A program made the translations under genes and the position numbers. The notes beneath the pieces were generated by a model that was given only the letters and a program-made list of their open reading frames with translations, did not search any database and was not told the origin of the DNA. From Methylococcales bacterium (GTDB taxonomy: Bacteria > Pseudomonadota > Gammaproteobacteria > Methylococcales > Methylomonadaceae), in assembly GCA_030949405.1 (NCBI GenBank), contig JAUZSN010000002.1, positions 310,001-374,000 on the forward strand: a stretch of 64,000 bases of DNA, written 5' to 3'. This document shows, one piece after another, positions 34,837 to 43,987 of this stretch. How positions within the stretch are numbered: position 1 is the stretch's first letter; the number at the start of each line of letters is the position of its first letter.

Positions 34837-35135
34837 AAACAACCCAGTTATTATTAATAGTCAGCAGTTTGTTAGTGCTTAACGGCTGCTCAAAAGATTA
34901 CAGTCCGAGTGCTAAAGATACAGCGGAATCCATGTATCAAAATGCCTGTGTACAATGTCATCAGAAAACAACGGAAGGAACAATTTTTACGTTTACCGCT
35001 GAGAAAGCAAACGTTGCCTATATTCAAGAACGTATTCAAAGTGGTAGTTTAATGATGCCAAAATTTCCAAATATAAAAGGGGAATCGTTGAACCAATTAA
35101 GCGACTATATTCTTAAAAATAGTGTTGCTAACTAG
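34833..35135 (+). CDS. Small cytochrome c lipoprotein
   Basis: The start at 34833 overlaps the pyrC' stop by four bases and gives 100 aa. The longer frame from 34755 lies within pyrC'. A signal peptide ends in a lipobox VLNGC (Cys about 19). A single class I heme site CVQCH lies near residues 43-47, and the axial Met is likely in SLMMPKFPNIKGE. It is probably an outer- or inner-membrane-tethered electron carrier. Its attachment to a pyrimidine operon is probably positional. Eleven bases downstream begins a LOG-family gene and then a siroheme-decarboxylase-like gene, so these three may form a sub-operon. Confidence 0.88.
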   Translation: MKTTQLLLIVSSLLVLNGCSKDYSPSAKDTAESMYQNACVQCHQKTTEGTIFTFTAEKANVAYIQERIQSGSLMMPKFPNIKGESLNQLSDYILKNSVAN

Positions 35136-35146
35136 TTGTTAATACG

Positions 35147-35830
35147 ATGCCGTGGCATTATAAAAAAGATGAACCCCTAACGATTCTAGGTGACTTTAAA
35201 GCCGACCAATCGTGGCGACTTTTTAGAATTATTAGTGAATTTACCGATGGTTTTGAAAAATTGGAGCATATTGGGGATGCCATTTCAATTTTTGGCTCTG
35301 CTCGCTTACATTCAGATCATCCTTATTATATAAAAACCTATGAGTTATCAACCCTATTAGCCAAAAATGGGTTTTCGATTATTAGTGGCGGTGGGCCGGG
35401 TATTATGGAAGCGGCTAATAAGGGGGCTTATCAACAAAACCAACCCTCAATTGGGCTTAATATTGAATTACCCCGCGAACAAACGTCCAATCCTTATTTA
35501 GATGTTTCATTAGATTTTCGCTATTTTTTTGTACGCAAAGTCATGTTTGTTCGTTATTCAATGGGTTATGTTTGTATGCCAGGAGGATTTGGAACCTTAG
35601 ATGAATTTTTTGAAGCATTAACCTTAATGCAAACGCATAAAATCAACCCGATTCCCTTAGTTTTATTTGGCGTTGAGTTTTGGAGTGGGTTAATTGACTG
35701 GATAAAAAAAACCTTAGTGGATTATGAAACCATTACTGAGAAAGAATTAGATTTGATAAAAATAACCGATGATCCCGACGAGGTTTTAGCGTTTATGATT
35801 AAGCATCGTGCCTGGCGAAATAGACAGTAA
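35147..35830 (+). CDS. LOG family (TIGR00730) Rossmann-fold protein
   Basis: A 227-aa protein of the lysine-decarboxylase-like/LOG family; members cleave nucleotide 5'-monophosphates (cytokinin-activating or PpnN-like). The signature PGGFGTLDEFFE and the GGGPGIMEAANKGA loop are intact. An N-terminal extension of about 50 residues (WHYKKDEPLTILGDFKADQS...) precedes the fold, as in the longer proteobacterial members. Eleven bases after the cytochrome c gene and 19 before the next one. Confidence 0.9.
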   Translation: MPWHYKKDEPLTILGDFKADQSWRLFRIISEFTDGFEKLEHIGDAISIFGSARLHSDHPYYIKTYELSTLLAKNGFSIISGGGPGIMEAANKGAYQQNQPSIGLNIELPREQTSNPYLDVSLDFRYFFVRKVMFVRYSMGYVCMPGGFGTLDEFFEALTLMQTHKINPIPLVLFGVEFWSGLIDWIKKTLVDYETITEKELDLIKITDDPDEVLAFMIKHRAWRNRQ

Positions 35831-35849
35831 ATAAGGCAAGGTAAATTTA

Positions 35850-36326
35850 ATGGAAATTGATGAAATTGATCGTAAAATTATTAATGCGACACAACTAGGT
35901 TTACCTTTGGTTCCCCAACCTTATCAGGTGCTTGCTGAGTCGCTTAATATGGATGTAGACATCCTTATGCAAAAAATAACGACTATGCAAACGCATGGAG
36001 TGATCCGTCGAATTGGGGTCATTCCTAATCATTATCGTTTAGGCTACCGTTATAATGGGATGACGGTTTGGAATGTGATTGATGAGAAGATAGATTTGTT
36101 TGGAAAACAGGTGGGAGAGCTTGAGTTTGTAAGTCATTGTTATCACCGACCGAGGCGATTACCCGAATGGCCTTATAATTTATTTGCGATGGTGCATAGT
36201 AAAACGAAAGCGGGGGTAACGGTTCAAATTGATGCGATTGCTGATTTACTTGGAGAGTTTAATTTAGGCTGTGATGTTTTGTATAGTCGTCGTATTTTAA
36301 AAAAAACAGGGTTGAGAATAGGTTGA
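35850..36326 (+). CDS. Siroheme-decarboxylase-like Lrp/AsnC-fold protein (NirG/NirD/AhbA-B family)
   Basis: A 158-aa protein starting with an AsnC-type helix-turn-helix (EIDEIDRKIINATQLGLPL). It continues with the family block GVIRRIGVIPNHYRLGYRYNGMTVWNV and SHCYHRPRRLPEWPYNLFAMVH, where the His and Arg residues are those associated with siroheme decarboxylation to didecarboxysiroheme in heme d1 or alternative heme synthesis. Normally such proteins work in pairs (AhbA/B or NirDL/GH). Only one is seen here, with no other nir gene. It may therefore have a partner elsewhere or a different tetrapyrrole role. Confidence 0.82.
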   Translation: MEIDEIDRKIINATQLGLPLVPQPYQVLAESLNMDVDILMQKITTMQTHGVIRRIGVIPNHYRLGYRYNGMTVWNVIDEKIDLFGKQVGELEFVSHCYHRPRRLPEWPYNLFAMVHSKTKAGVTVQIDAIADLLGEFNLGCDVLYSRRILKKTGLRIG

Positions 36327-36407
36327 AAATATTTCGATTAAGCGAATATAAGTGTTTATATTTTAATGGAGTCTTTAGACTTCAACCGACCGTGCTTATT
36401 TTTTATT

Positions 36408-37526
36408 ATGATTAAATATAGATTAGTTATTCTTACTTTATGCAGTCTTTGTTCTTTTTCGAATTTAGCGCAGGCTATTGATTTAACTGAAGATGGAAAA
36501 TGGAAATTAAAAACGTCAATACGATTACGTTTTGAGTCTGATTGGAATGTGTTTCGCGCCAATGGCGACTCACGTCCCACCCGAGAAAGGCTTAGATTGG
36601 CCGCTAATACTGAGTTGCAATATCATCCTACGGATGAATTAAGCCTAGGGGTGCGAATTGCGATTGCTAATGCAAATAGAAGTAGTTATGCCAATATTGA
36701 TTTAATTGACTTTCAAAATAACCCAATCCCTGCTAATTATGTTTATGCCGACAAATGGTATGTTAACTATAAAACGGATCATTGGTGGATATGGGGAGGG
36801 CGAAATAAAATTCCTTTTTGGGTGCAAAATGGTTTTTTTTGGGATAACGTATCCATACCCGCAGGTTTAGCCGTTGGTGGCTCAATGCACTATGACCAAC
36901 ATACTTTAAAATTTTCTTTAGGCCATTTTGCAACCCCTGATGGGAAATATAATTTTAATGGTCAATTTACCTCAATGCAGGTTATGGATACCTTTAAAGC
37001 AGAAAATTGGAATACGACAGGCGCGTTAGGTTTTTTTATTTTTCACGGGCATGAGGGGGGAGAGCGTAACTTTATTGGTGATGGAAGTCGAGATTATAAA
37101 ATTTTAATGGCTAATTTCCAATATGTTAAAACACTGTGGGGTAGACCGCTTAAATTTGGGGTAGATGGTTTTTTTAATATAGAAAATTATTCTGCAAATT
37201 CGAGTGATCCTTATACGGCTTTACATCATGATGATGTTTTGGGTGGGGTATTATCAGTAAAATATGGCTCAACGTCTAAAAGTGGCGATTGGTTATTATC
37301 CTATGCTTATGCTTATATAGAAGCTTTAGCGGTTAATGGTGATTTTGCACAATCGGACTGGAGTCGTTATGACCCATCCAGTGCCAATATGCAAGGGCAT
37401 GATTTTTTAGTTAGTTACACCTTTAGTCAATATTTTACGCTGGCAGCAAGAACCATGCTTGCTGAAAGAATTACCTCTGAAGAACGCGGTAATCGTTTTA
37501 GATTGGATTTTAAATTTAAGTTTTAG
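36408..37526 (+). CDS. Putative outer-membrane porin
   Basis: Starts at the ATG at 36408; the frame from 36366 adds 14 residues before the signal peptide. The signal peptide ends near NLAQA (about residue 24). The mature 348 aa are alternating amphipathic strands rich in Tyr, Trp and Phe (SIRLRFESDW, ELSLGVRIAIANANRS, KWYVNYKTDHWWIWGGRNKIPFW) and end in KFKF with a terminal Phe, the usual barrel insertion signal. It resembles the putative-porin (Porin_5-like) family. Substrate unknown. It lies 81 bases after the siroheme-decarboxylase-like gene in the same direction; linkage is uncertain. Confidence 0.8.
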   Translation: MIKYRLVILTLCSLCSFSNLAQAIDLTEDGKWKLKTSIRLRFESDWNVFRANGDSRPTRERLRLAANTELQYHPTDELSLGVRIAIANANRSSYANIDLIDFQNNPIPANYVYADKWYVNYKTDHWWIWGGRNKIPFWVQNGFFWDNVSIPAGLAVGGSMHYDQHTLKFSLGHFATPDGKYNFNGQFTSMQVMDTFKAENWNTTGALGFFIFHGHEGGERNFIGDGSRDYKILMANFQYVKTLWGRPLKFGVDGFFNIENYSANSSDPYTALHHDDVLGGVLSVKYGSTSKSGDWLLSYAYAYIEALAVNGDFAQSDWSRYDPSSANMQGHDFLVSYTFSQYFTLAARTMLAERITSEERGNRFRLDFKFKF

Positions 37527-37697
37527 TGGCTATTAAAAAACGATGAAATTTAACGCAATGAATAAAAGCATTTAACAGGTATAGAGATGAACTGTTATAT
37601 CAAAATATATAAAACGCCTTTAAGAGTGCAAAATACAAGACCTTTATTCTTTGCTAGCGTTTATAAATAAAAAATTGAGTGCGCATATTTTTTCATG

Positions 37698-38045
37698 TCA
37701 ACTAATAAAGTATTGTAGTTTTCTTGTACAAGTTTGGTGTGAGGGGGATTTTTTACCCACGACTTTTTCCAAAATCTTCAACGCCCGTTGGAGTAAAAGC
37801 TCGGCTTTTGAGTATAAACCTTGAACTCGATACAACCCAGACAAATTGTTTAAGCTGGTGGCAACATTTAACAAATTATGATAACGTTCGGCAATTTGGC
37901 GTAAGGTGTGGTCATAATCTTCAGGGGCAATCTTTTCTTGTTGAAGAATATTAAAAAAGTTTTCTAATGCGGTTTTGGTAATCCCTTGCTCGTTCCCAAA
38001 CTCTGTTTGGGAACGCATACTAACAAGCTCTGCTTGGTTTATCAT
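37698..38045 (-). pseudogene. Tetratricopeptide-repeat gene remnant
   Basis: A 115-aa frame whose second half is one TPR unit of the type common in NB-ARC/CHAT-associated tandem repeats (LNNLSGLYRVQGLYSKAELL, then LLQRALKILEK). The first part is not a proper N-terminus and contains a translated palindrome (MRSQTEFGNEQG). Only about one and a half TPRs remain, so this is probably a fragment of a large repeat protein. The surrounding 37527-37697 and 38046-38208 hold nothing recognisable. Confidence 0.6.
37991..38015. repeat. Perfect 11-bp-arm palindrome
   Basis: CGTTCCCAAAC, three bases, GTTTGGGAACG. It is inside the TPR remnant near its 5' end. Short palindromes of this sequence type occur in many copies in filamentous sulfur and methane oxidisers to my recollection; only one copy is in this window. 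Confidence 0.6.
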
Positions 38046-38208
38046 TAAGCAGGGCTTGTGTCAGGGGAAAAAATGAATTTTTCTCAGAAAATTAATCCTA
38101 ATCTCTATCCTATTAACTATAAAGGACTTTTATAGGTAATACTGGAGTCATAGAAAATTTAAATTAAAATAAATAGCGGCGGTATTATTCTTTTAAATTA
38201 AAAACCAT

Positions 38209-39393
38209 CTACCCCATTCCCATCGCCTGTTTAGTTAATAATGTCTTAACAACAGGAATATGATCCAGCAAAACTAAACCACTATTCCTGATTGCCGCAA
38301 TCGGTAACCACTCATTAGAAAACAACTTAACCACACTATTCGTAAAACCAATTACCTTAGTATGATCTTGCTGACGAGTCTCCGCATAATCGTGTAAAAA
38401 AGAAGCGTCGCCCAGATCTTCATCTTTTTTATACTGATAAATTAACCGATCAGACAATTGAATCACATCACGCAATCCTAAATTAAATCCCTGACCCGCA
38501 ACAGGGTGTAATTGATGCACCGCATTACCAATAATAACACTCCGCTGAGCGTACATTTTTTCCGCTCGAATCAACGTCAATGGAAAAGCTAATCGTTTAG
38601 ATGCTAACGTTAACTCGCCTAAACGATAACCAAAACATGCCTGTAGATGCTGAGTAAAATCAGCTTCTGAACTTGATAATAAATTTTCAGCCTCATCATG
38701 ACGGCGTGTCCACACAACCGCTGAGTGATAACGATCAATGGGTAATAAAGCTAAAGGCCCTGATGCGGTAAACCGTTCATAAGCCATGTTATTATGAGGC
38801 AAGGTACTTTTTACGGTGGTAATTAACGCGGTTTGCTTATAGTCTGTTTTACGTTGCTTAATCCCTAATAATTCTCGTACGGTTGATTGCCCGCCATCCG
38901 CGCCAACCAATAATTTTGCAGAAACTATTTTTTTGCCTAACGCATCCCCTTGCAAACTGACATGAACAGATTTATCATGAAATTCTAAATGCTCAATACG
39001 GGCAGGACAATATTGTTCAATCCCTGATTCTTTTACCATTTCAGCAATCGGTGTTTCTAAGTCCCGCGCCGCAATGACATAACCCAGTGCATCAACCCCT
39101 TGTTTTTCTGCCGACAACCGTGTTTTACCAAAATGCCCTTTATCAGAAATATGAATTTTCTTAATTGGCGTGGCTTTTGATTTAACTCGATCCCAAACCC
39201 CGAGTTTTTTTAACATAATGACCGACCCTGCGGATAAAGCTAAGGCTCTATCCCCTGCGGGAGAATCATGTAGTTGTTGACGCGTCACTGCTTCAATTAA
39301 AGCAATCGTTATCCCACTATTTTTTAACGATAATGCTAAACAGTTTCCTGCCAGCCCACCCCCGCCAATTAATAAATCATAATCATGTTGCAT
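38209..39393 (-). CDS. ubiH: FAD-dependent ubiquinone hydroxylase UbiH-like
   Basis: A 394-aa flavin monooxygenase that hydroxylates a ubiquinone ring precursor on the inner membrane. It has the FAD loop LLIGGGGLAGNCLALSL near the N-terminus, the GADGGQSTVRELLGI second motif and the late GNAVHQLHPVAGQGFNLGLRDV. The pepP-ubiH order (one-base overlap at 39393) is that of E. coli. UbiF/UbiI are close paralogues, and the neighbourhood favours UbiH. Confidence 0.9.
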   Translation of the reverse strand: MQHDYDLLIGGGGLAGNCLALSLKNSGITIALIEAVTRQQLHDSPAGDRALALSAGSVIMLKKLGVWDRVKSKATPIKKIHISDKGHFGKTRLSAEKQGVDALGYVIAARDLETPIAEMVKESGIEQYCPARIEHLEFHDKSVHVSLQGDALGKKIVSAKLLVGADGGQSTVRELLGIKQRKTDYKQTALITTVKSTLPHNNMAYERFTASGPLALLPIDRYHSAVVWTRRHDEAENLLSSSEADFTQHLQACFGYRLGELTLASKRLAFPLTLIRAEKMYAQRSVIIGNAVHQLHPVAGQGFNLGLRDVIQLSDRLIYQYKKDEDLGDASFLHDYAETRQQDHTKVIGFTNSVVKLFSNEWLPIAAIRNSGLVLLDHIPVVKTLLTKQAMGMG

Positions 39394-40703
39394 TAACTTG
39401 CCTGCATTAATGTTTCTATTTCCGCAATCGTTTTAGGCGCATCCGCACTTAAAACTTCATAGCCCTGTTTGGTGACTAAAATATCATCTTCAATACGAAT
39501 TCCAATTCCTCGCCATTTAGCTGCAACCGTGTCACAATCCGCTTGAACATAAACCCCAGGTTCAACCGTCAGCACCATACCTTCTTCTAAAACGCGCCAT
39601 TCGTCATCAATTTTATAATCGCCTACATCATGAACATCCATGCCTAGCCAATGCCCAAGACGGTGCATATAAAACTCTTTATATTTTTCATCTTTAATTA
39701 AGGTGTCGATATTACCTTTTAATAACCCTAGCTCAATTAAACCCACCGTCATCATTCTAATCGACATTTGGTGAATATCATTCCAAGAAACACCGGGTTT
39801 TATCCGTTCAATCGCCGCTAATTGAACATCTAATACCAATTGATAAAGCTGTTTTTGTGCCAATGAAAATTTTCCTGACACGGGAAATGTTCGGGTTATA
39901 TCGGCCGCATAATGGTCGCACTCTCCCCCTGCATCAATAAGTAATAAATCATTTTTACGTAATTTGCTCTCGTTATTAATATAATGCAATATACAAGCAT
40001 TTTTTCCGCCTGCAACAATCGAGGGATACGCCACCGCTCTTAAACCTGATTGCATTAATTCATAAATAATTTCAGCTTCTATTTGATATTCATACAGGCC
40101 CACTTTACAGGTTTTCATTGCTCTAATATGCGCTTGAGCTGAAATTTGTGCGGCCTTACGCATCAGTTTTAATTCCGCTGCACTTTTGAATAACCGCATT
40201 TCATGCAAAATATGTTCTAAAGAAACCAATTCACCAGGCGCACTGGCACCATTACGCGATTTCATTTTAAGATGATTAATCCACTCTAATAGGTGATGAT
40301 CTAATTCACTATCACGCCCCATCGGATAAAATACTTTTCCTTTGTTTTCCAACATACTTGGTAAAATATCATTTAAGTCATCTATGGGAAATGAATCATC
40401 GGCCCCATAATGAAGCGTTGCCCCTTCTAAACCTGAATGCGCCCCTTCCCATAATTTCTTTTTTTCATCAAATTCTCGACAAAATAATATATATTCGCCT
40501 TGTTCTCGCCCTGGTAAAAAAACCGCTAAAGCCCCCGATTCGTTAAAGCCCGTTAAATAATAAAAATCACTGTCTTGTCTAAAGGGGTAATCGACATCCC
40601 GATTTCGCGCACTGTCAGTCGCACTCGGAATTAAACCAATATTCCCATGACCAATTTGGGCCATCATGTTTTTACGGCGTTTTTCAAATTCTGTTTGTTT
40701 CAT
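39393..40703 (-). CDS. pepP: Xaa-Pro aminopeptidase PepP
   Basis: A 436-aa pita-bread metallopeptidase that removes N-terminal residues before proline. The metal ligands are visible: LLIDAGGECDHYAADITRTFP (two Asp), HRLGHWLGMDVHDVG (His), VLTVEPGVYV (Glu) and GIGIRIEDDILVT (Glu). The N-terminal aminopeptidase P domain contains RNRDVDYPFRQDSDFYYLTGF. It lies 12 bases after ygfB on the same strand. Confidence 0.95.
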   Translation of the reverse strand: MKQTEFEKRRKNMMAQIGHGNIGLIPSATDSARNRDVDYPFRQDSDFYYLTGFNESGALAVFLPGREQGEYILFCREFDEKKKLWEGAHSGLEGATLHYGADDSFPIDDLNDILPSMLENKGKVFYPMGRDSELDHHLLEWINHLKMKSRNGASAPGELVSLEHILHEMRLFKSAAELKLMRKAAQISAQAHIRAMKTCKVGLYEYQIEAEIIYELMQSGLRAVAYPSIVAGGKNACILHYINNESKLRKNDLLLIDAGGECDHYAADITRTFPVSGKFSLAQKQLYQLVLDVQLAAIERIKPGVSWNDIHQMSIRMMTVGLIELGLLKGNIDTLIKDEKYKEFYMHRLGHWLGMDVHDVGDYKIDDEWRVLEEGMVLTVEPGVYVQADCDTVAAKWRGIGIRIEDDILVTKQGYEVLSADAPKTIAEIETLMQAS

Positions 40704-40715
40704 TATTTTACCTAT

Positions 40716-41240
40716 TTAAGGCTGCTTACCAGCATCATCATTTAATTCATCACGGATAGTTAATACCGCTGCACGGAGGTATTCATGGATTTGCATATAA
40801 GCCTCTTCATCGTCATCATCATCTTCGATGGCCGCATCTAATTTGGTAAATTCGACCATATCACGCAAAATTCCTTGGGTTTCCCCTTGCCACTCACGTT
40901 GCGAATCACTGTAACCTATTCCTAATAAAAACCCTTGAGACCAATTTATGATCGCCGTCGCTTGTTCGGATAGCTCGACATGTTCAGGTAAAAATAAATC
41001 AAATTCAAATAATGATTCTTCAGGGTTTAATAAGTTTCGCGTTTGCTCAAAGAGTTCTCGACTCATCCACTCATCCTCTTCGACAAGCCCCGCATCGTCG
41101 TCAAAAACCTCCCTCATCCACTGATTAACGTCACTTTGAGCGTCAACACAAAGCATCGCCGTTGCCATTCCATGCGCCTCGGCTACGGATAATTCGCTAT
41201 TATAACGTTGAAATATAGAGCTAAGTGTTTGATAAGCCAT
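40716..41240 (-). CDS. YgfB/YecA (UPF0149) family protein
   Basis: A 174-aa acidic protein with the family blocks ELSVAEAHGMATAMLCVD near the N-terminus and NWSQGFLLGIGYS. The C-terminal acidic run is DDDDDEEAYMQIHEYLRAAVL. Function is not settled; in Pseudomonas YgfB modulates gene expression. It is first in the ygfB-pepP-ubiH operon and divergent from the TIGR02449-zapA pair, the usual gammaproteobacterial arrangement. Confidence 0.92.
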   Translation of the reverse strand: MAYQTLSSIFQRYNSELSVAEAHGMATAMLCVDAQSDVNQWMREVFDDDAGLVEEDEWMSRELFEQTRNLLNPEESLFEFDLFLPEHVELSEQATAIINWSQGFLLGIGYSDSQREWQGETQGILRDMVEFTKLDAAIEDDDDDEEAYMQIHEYLRAAVLTIRDELNDDAGKQP

Positions 41241-41421
41241 GACTACCTATTAAAAATGAGATGAGAATGCTAAAAAAAATACAGTGCTTATGCTACCATT
41301 GATTTATCACTGGGATAATAGCTGTGATTGACTTTTATCGTTTAATTACTATTTATTGATCATTTATTAGCCAAAAAACACAGCTTCCTGCTTTTAAACG
41401 CTTTAAAATATTGATAATCTC

Positions 41422-41649
41422 ATGTCCGAATTAATCTCAAAGCCTGCAACTGAAATACAAGAACTTGAAGCAAAGATAGATGAATTGCTGAAACGCTATC
41501 AGTTTTTAAAAACTGAAAATCAGTCACTTAAAATTAAACAAGAGTCACTGGTGAAAGAAAAAGCTAAATTATTAGCCAAAACCACCTTAGCCAAAACAAA
41601 AGTTGAAATGATGATTACGCGTCTTAAATCAATGGAGGAAAATGTATGA
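41422..41649 (+). CDS. TIGR02449 family small coiled-coil protein
   Basis: A 75-aa protein made almost wholly of coiled coil ([20 protein letters not shown], then TENQSLK). It overlaps zapA by four bases. This family is nearly always found directly before zapA in Gammaproteobacteria, and a role in division is likely but not shown here. Confidence 0.88.
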   Translation: MSELISKPATEIQELEAKIDELLKRYQFLKTENQSLKIKQESLVKEKAKLLAKTTLAKTKVEMMITRLKSMEENV

Positions 41650-41942
41650 ATGCCGTAGGAAAACCCATTGCTATTCAAATTTTAGGGAAAGAATATAATA
41701 TTGTTTGTACTGCCGAGGAACAAGAAACTCTATTGCTTTCAGCCAATAAACTGGATCGTGAAATGCGAATTTTACGTGATTCGGGTAAAATAAACGGCGG
41801 TGAACGAACGGCGGTGATGGTTTCATTAAATATTATGCACGAATTTGAGCAGTTAAAAGCAAAACGTGATGCCCCTGAGCAAGAGTTTGCTGCTCATATT
41901 AGTAATTTGAGTTATAAAATAGAAAGTGTTTTAGATAATTAA
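41646..41942 (+). CDS. zapA: Cell division protein ZapA
   Basis: A 98-aa FtsZ-ring stabiliser. The start KPIAIQILGKEYNIVCTAEE and the helix block LLLSANKLDREMRILRDSGK, ERTAVMVSLNIMHEFEQLK are typical. It is shorter than the 109 aa of E. coli but has the full dimer head. It is directly followed by 6S RNA, as in E. coli. Confidence 0.93.
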   Translation: MNAVGKPIAIQILGKEYNIVCTAEEQETLLLSANKLDREMRILRDSGKINGGERTAVMVSLNIMHEFEQLKAKRDAPEQEFAAHISNLSYKIESVLDN

Positions 41943-41964
41943 CAAAACAGGTTAGAATAGATTC

Positions 41965-42150
41965 AAGTATCTCCTGCGGCGTTCGAGGTATATCGGGTGT
42001 TTCCTGAACCTGTATTACCCTCGGAAGCTGGTTTTGTTACTGTGTGCATACCCTTTTATTAGGGCAGCCTGATTTAACAAACGACGCTTCCACTTGAACC
42101 GCTGGTTCAAGGACGAAGATGTATACGGCGCAGGTGGGGGATACTACTTT
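41965..42150 (+). ncRNA. ssrS: 6S RNA
   Basis: Recognised by position, immediately after zapA, and by its structure. The closing stem pairs AGTATCTCC at the 5' end with the GGGGGATACT at the 3' end. The arms around TGCGGCGTTCG and TATACGGCGCAGG pair, and the hairpin CCACTTGAACCGCTGGTTCAAGG is the conserved 3' element. A -10-like TAGAAT lies at 41953-41958, about seven bases before the start. 6S RNA binds sigma-70 RNA polymerase in stationary phase. The ends are estimated to within a few bases. Confidence 0.88.
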
Positions 42151-42175
42151 AATTTTAAGCTAATCGTGTAAATTC

Positions 42176-42742
42176 TCATTCCTTGAAGATAATGGATTCA
42201 TAAATTTCATTAAGCATTACATTTAATGCGATAGAGTTTAAGTCAACATGAGCATCGCCTTGAGATAAGGTTAAATCTCATTGATTCTCTCTCGAATACA
42301 CGTCAACACGCGGGACTCTCTTGTGTAATTAAAACATAGTCTTCTAAGCGGTTTAACGGCCGATAATGATGAGATTTTTCAACGCGATCGGTACGTTCTG
42401 TTGAATCTGATAATATTTAAATAATTAATTTAGGCTCATAATTATAAAGATCATTATCACTTTTTTCACAACTCACCTGTAAATCAGGATAATAAAAAAA
42501 ATCATCGTTCGCCGTCAAAATTCCCACCTTCATATCCCCCCATAAACTTGACAAGGTGTACCGCGTAAATGGGTACTTAATAGGTGTGATAAATTCATCC
42601 CAATAATATTATGCCAACGTTTAGCCCCTGCCATCGCAAACACTTTCCCCCCATTAATATATTCATGCTTTGTCTCACGGATTAATTCACTTTGTAAGTA
42701 ATCATCAATGCTAATTTTTAATGGTTCGGTTGTATTATTCAT
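42176..42742 (-). pseudogene. Uma2-family (DUF820) endonuclease pseudogene
   Basis: The intact start MNNTTEPLKISIDDYLQSEL runs to a frameshift at a G6 run near 42535. The continuing frames read DMKVGILTANDDFFYYPDLQ, then EPKLII followed by an in-frame TAA (a Glu codon in relatives), ILSDSTERTDRVEKSHHYRP, another shift near VLITQES, and DLTLSQGDAHVDLNSIALN to a stop at 42176. The reconstructed length, 189 aa, is that of the family (PD-(D/E)XK fold). At least three lesions are present, so this is dead. Confidence 0.82.
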
Positions 42743-42768
42743 TATTGACTCCTAACGTGTTGACTTAT

Positions 42769-43986
42769 CTAAAAAGCTAAATCATTGACACTCAGAATGG
42801 CTAATAAAATGGAAGCAATAATCCCTGCAACCATTAAGCCTAAAACCACAATTAACAACGGTTCTAATAACGCTAACATTCTATGAATGGTCGTTTTAAG
42901 TTGTTTATCATAAATCTCAGCCATTTTAAGCAGCATTTCTTCAAGCTTCCCTGTTTCCTCGCCCACCTTAATCATCTGCATCGCCATTTTAGGAAATAAT
43001 TCACTTTTTAACAAGGCGTTACTCATGTTTTTTCCTTGGGTTAAATCCTGAACTGCATCATCAATAACCTCGGCTAAAACTTGATTTCCCACGGTTTCTT
43101 TAACAATAGATAACGCATCTAAAATAGAAACGCCATTGCCGAGTAATGTTCCCAACGTTCGACTGATATTCGCCGTTTCTTTATTTTTAATAATTTCCCC
43201 TGCTAAGGGAAGTTTTAAAAAGCGTCCATCCCATTGTTTTTTAGTCACAGGGTCGGCCAGTTGTTGTTTCATGAACAAATAAAATAGGGTGAAAATTCCC
43301 GCAAGTAACCACCAGTAACTTTGTAAAAAATCCGATAAGGCCACTACAATTTGGGTGGGAACAGGCAGCTCCTTTCCTGCATCGGCAAACATTTCTGAAA
43401 ACTGAGGGACGACAAAGGTCAACATCACGGACAGTGACGCAACAGACATCACTAATAAAATAGTCGGATAAATTAAAGCAGTACTCACGGTATCTTTAAG
43501 TTCTTTAGATCGCTGCATATAATCGGATAATCGGGCTAAAACACTGCCTAAATTTCCCCCTGCTTCGCCTGCCCGAATCATGTTTAAATAAAATTTTGAA
43601 AAAACGCCTGATTGACTGGCTAACGCATCAGCAAAGGACGTGCCGCCTTTTACTTTTTCTAATATTTGACTAACCAAATTACGAAAAACTTCATTATCTT
43701 CATTCAAACTCATCAGAATAACTAACGATTTATCAAGCGGTAACCCCGATTCAAGGAGCGTGGTCATTTCATCGGTAAACAAACTAATGTAGTTAGCGTT
43801 TATTTTATTTTTATTCCCCCCCAAATTGAACCCTAAAAATTGATTCGTGCTGCCCTTAGTCACACTAATGGGCATGAAACCTTCGGCTTGCAAGCTAGAC
43901 CATAAGGTTTGTTCATTAATGGCCTCACGCGTTCCTTCTTCGGTTTCACCTTTATTATTAATTACTTTATAGGAAAATTCAGCCAT
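42769..43986 (-). CDS. gspF: Type II secretion inner-membrane platform protein GspF
   Basis: A 405-aa polytopic protein with two T2SSF domains (about 65-190 and 270-390) and three membrane helices (near 165-190, 215-235 and 370-398). Conserved pieces are LFTDEMTTLLESGLPLDKSL, FYLNMIRAGEAGGNLG and the second-copy MIKVGEETGKLEEML. The start MAEFSYKV at 43986 is preferred over the ATG at 44007, which adds seven residues. It overlaps the end of gspE by no more than a base or two. PilC is the close alternative; the gspE partner favours GspF. Confidence 0.88.
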   Translation of the reverse strand: MAEFSYKVINNKGETEEGTREAINEQTLWSSLQAEGFMPISVTKGSTNQFLGFNLGGNKNKINANYISLFTDEMTTLLESGLPLDKSLVILMSLNEDNEVFRNLVSQILEKVKGGTSFADALASQSGVFSKFYLNMIRAGEAGGNLGSVLARLSDYMQRSKELKDTVSTALIYPTILLVMSVASLSVMLTFVVPQFSEMFADAGKELPVPTQIVVALSDFLQSYWWLLAGIFTLFYLFMKQQLADPVTKKQWDGRFLKLPLAGEIIKNKETANISRTLGTLLGNGVSILDALSIVKETVGNQVLAEVIDDAVQDLTQGKNMSNALLKSELFPKMAMQMIKVGEETGKLEEMLLKMAEIYDKQLKTTIHRMLALLEPLLIVVLGLMVAGIIASILLAILSVNDLAF

Positions 43987-43987
43987 C

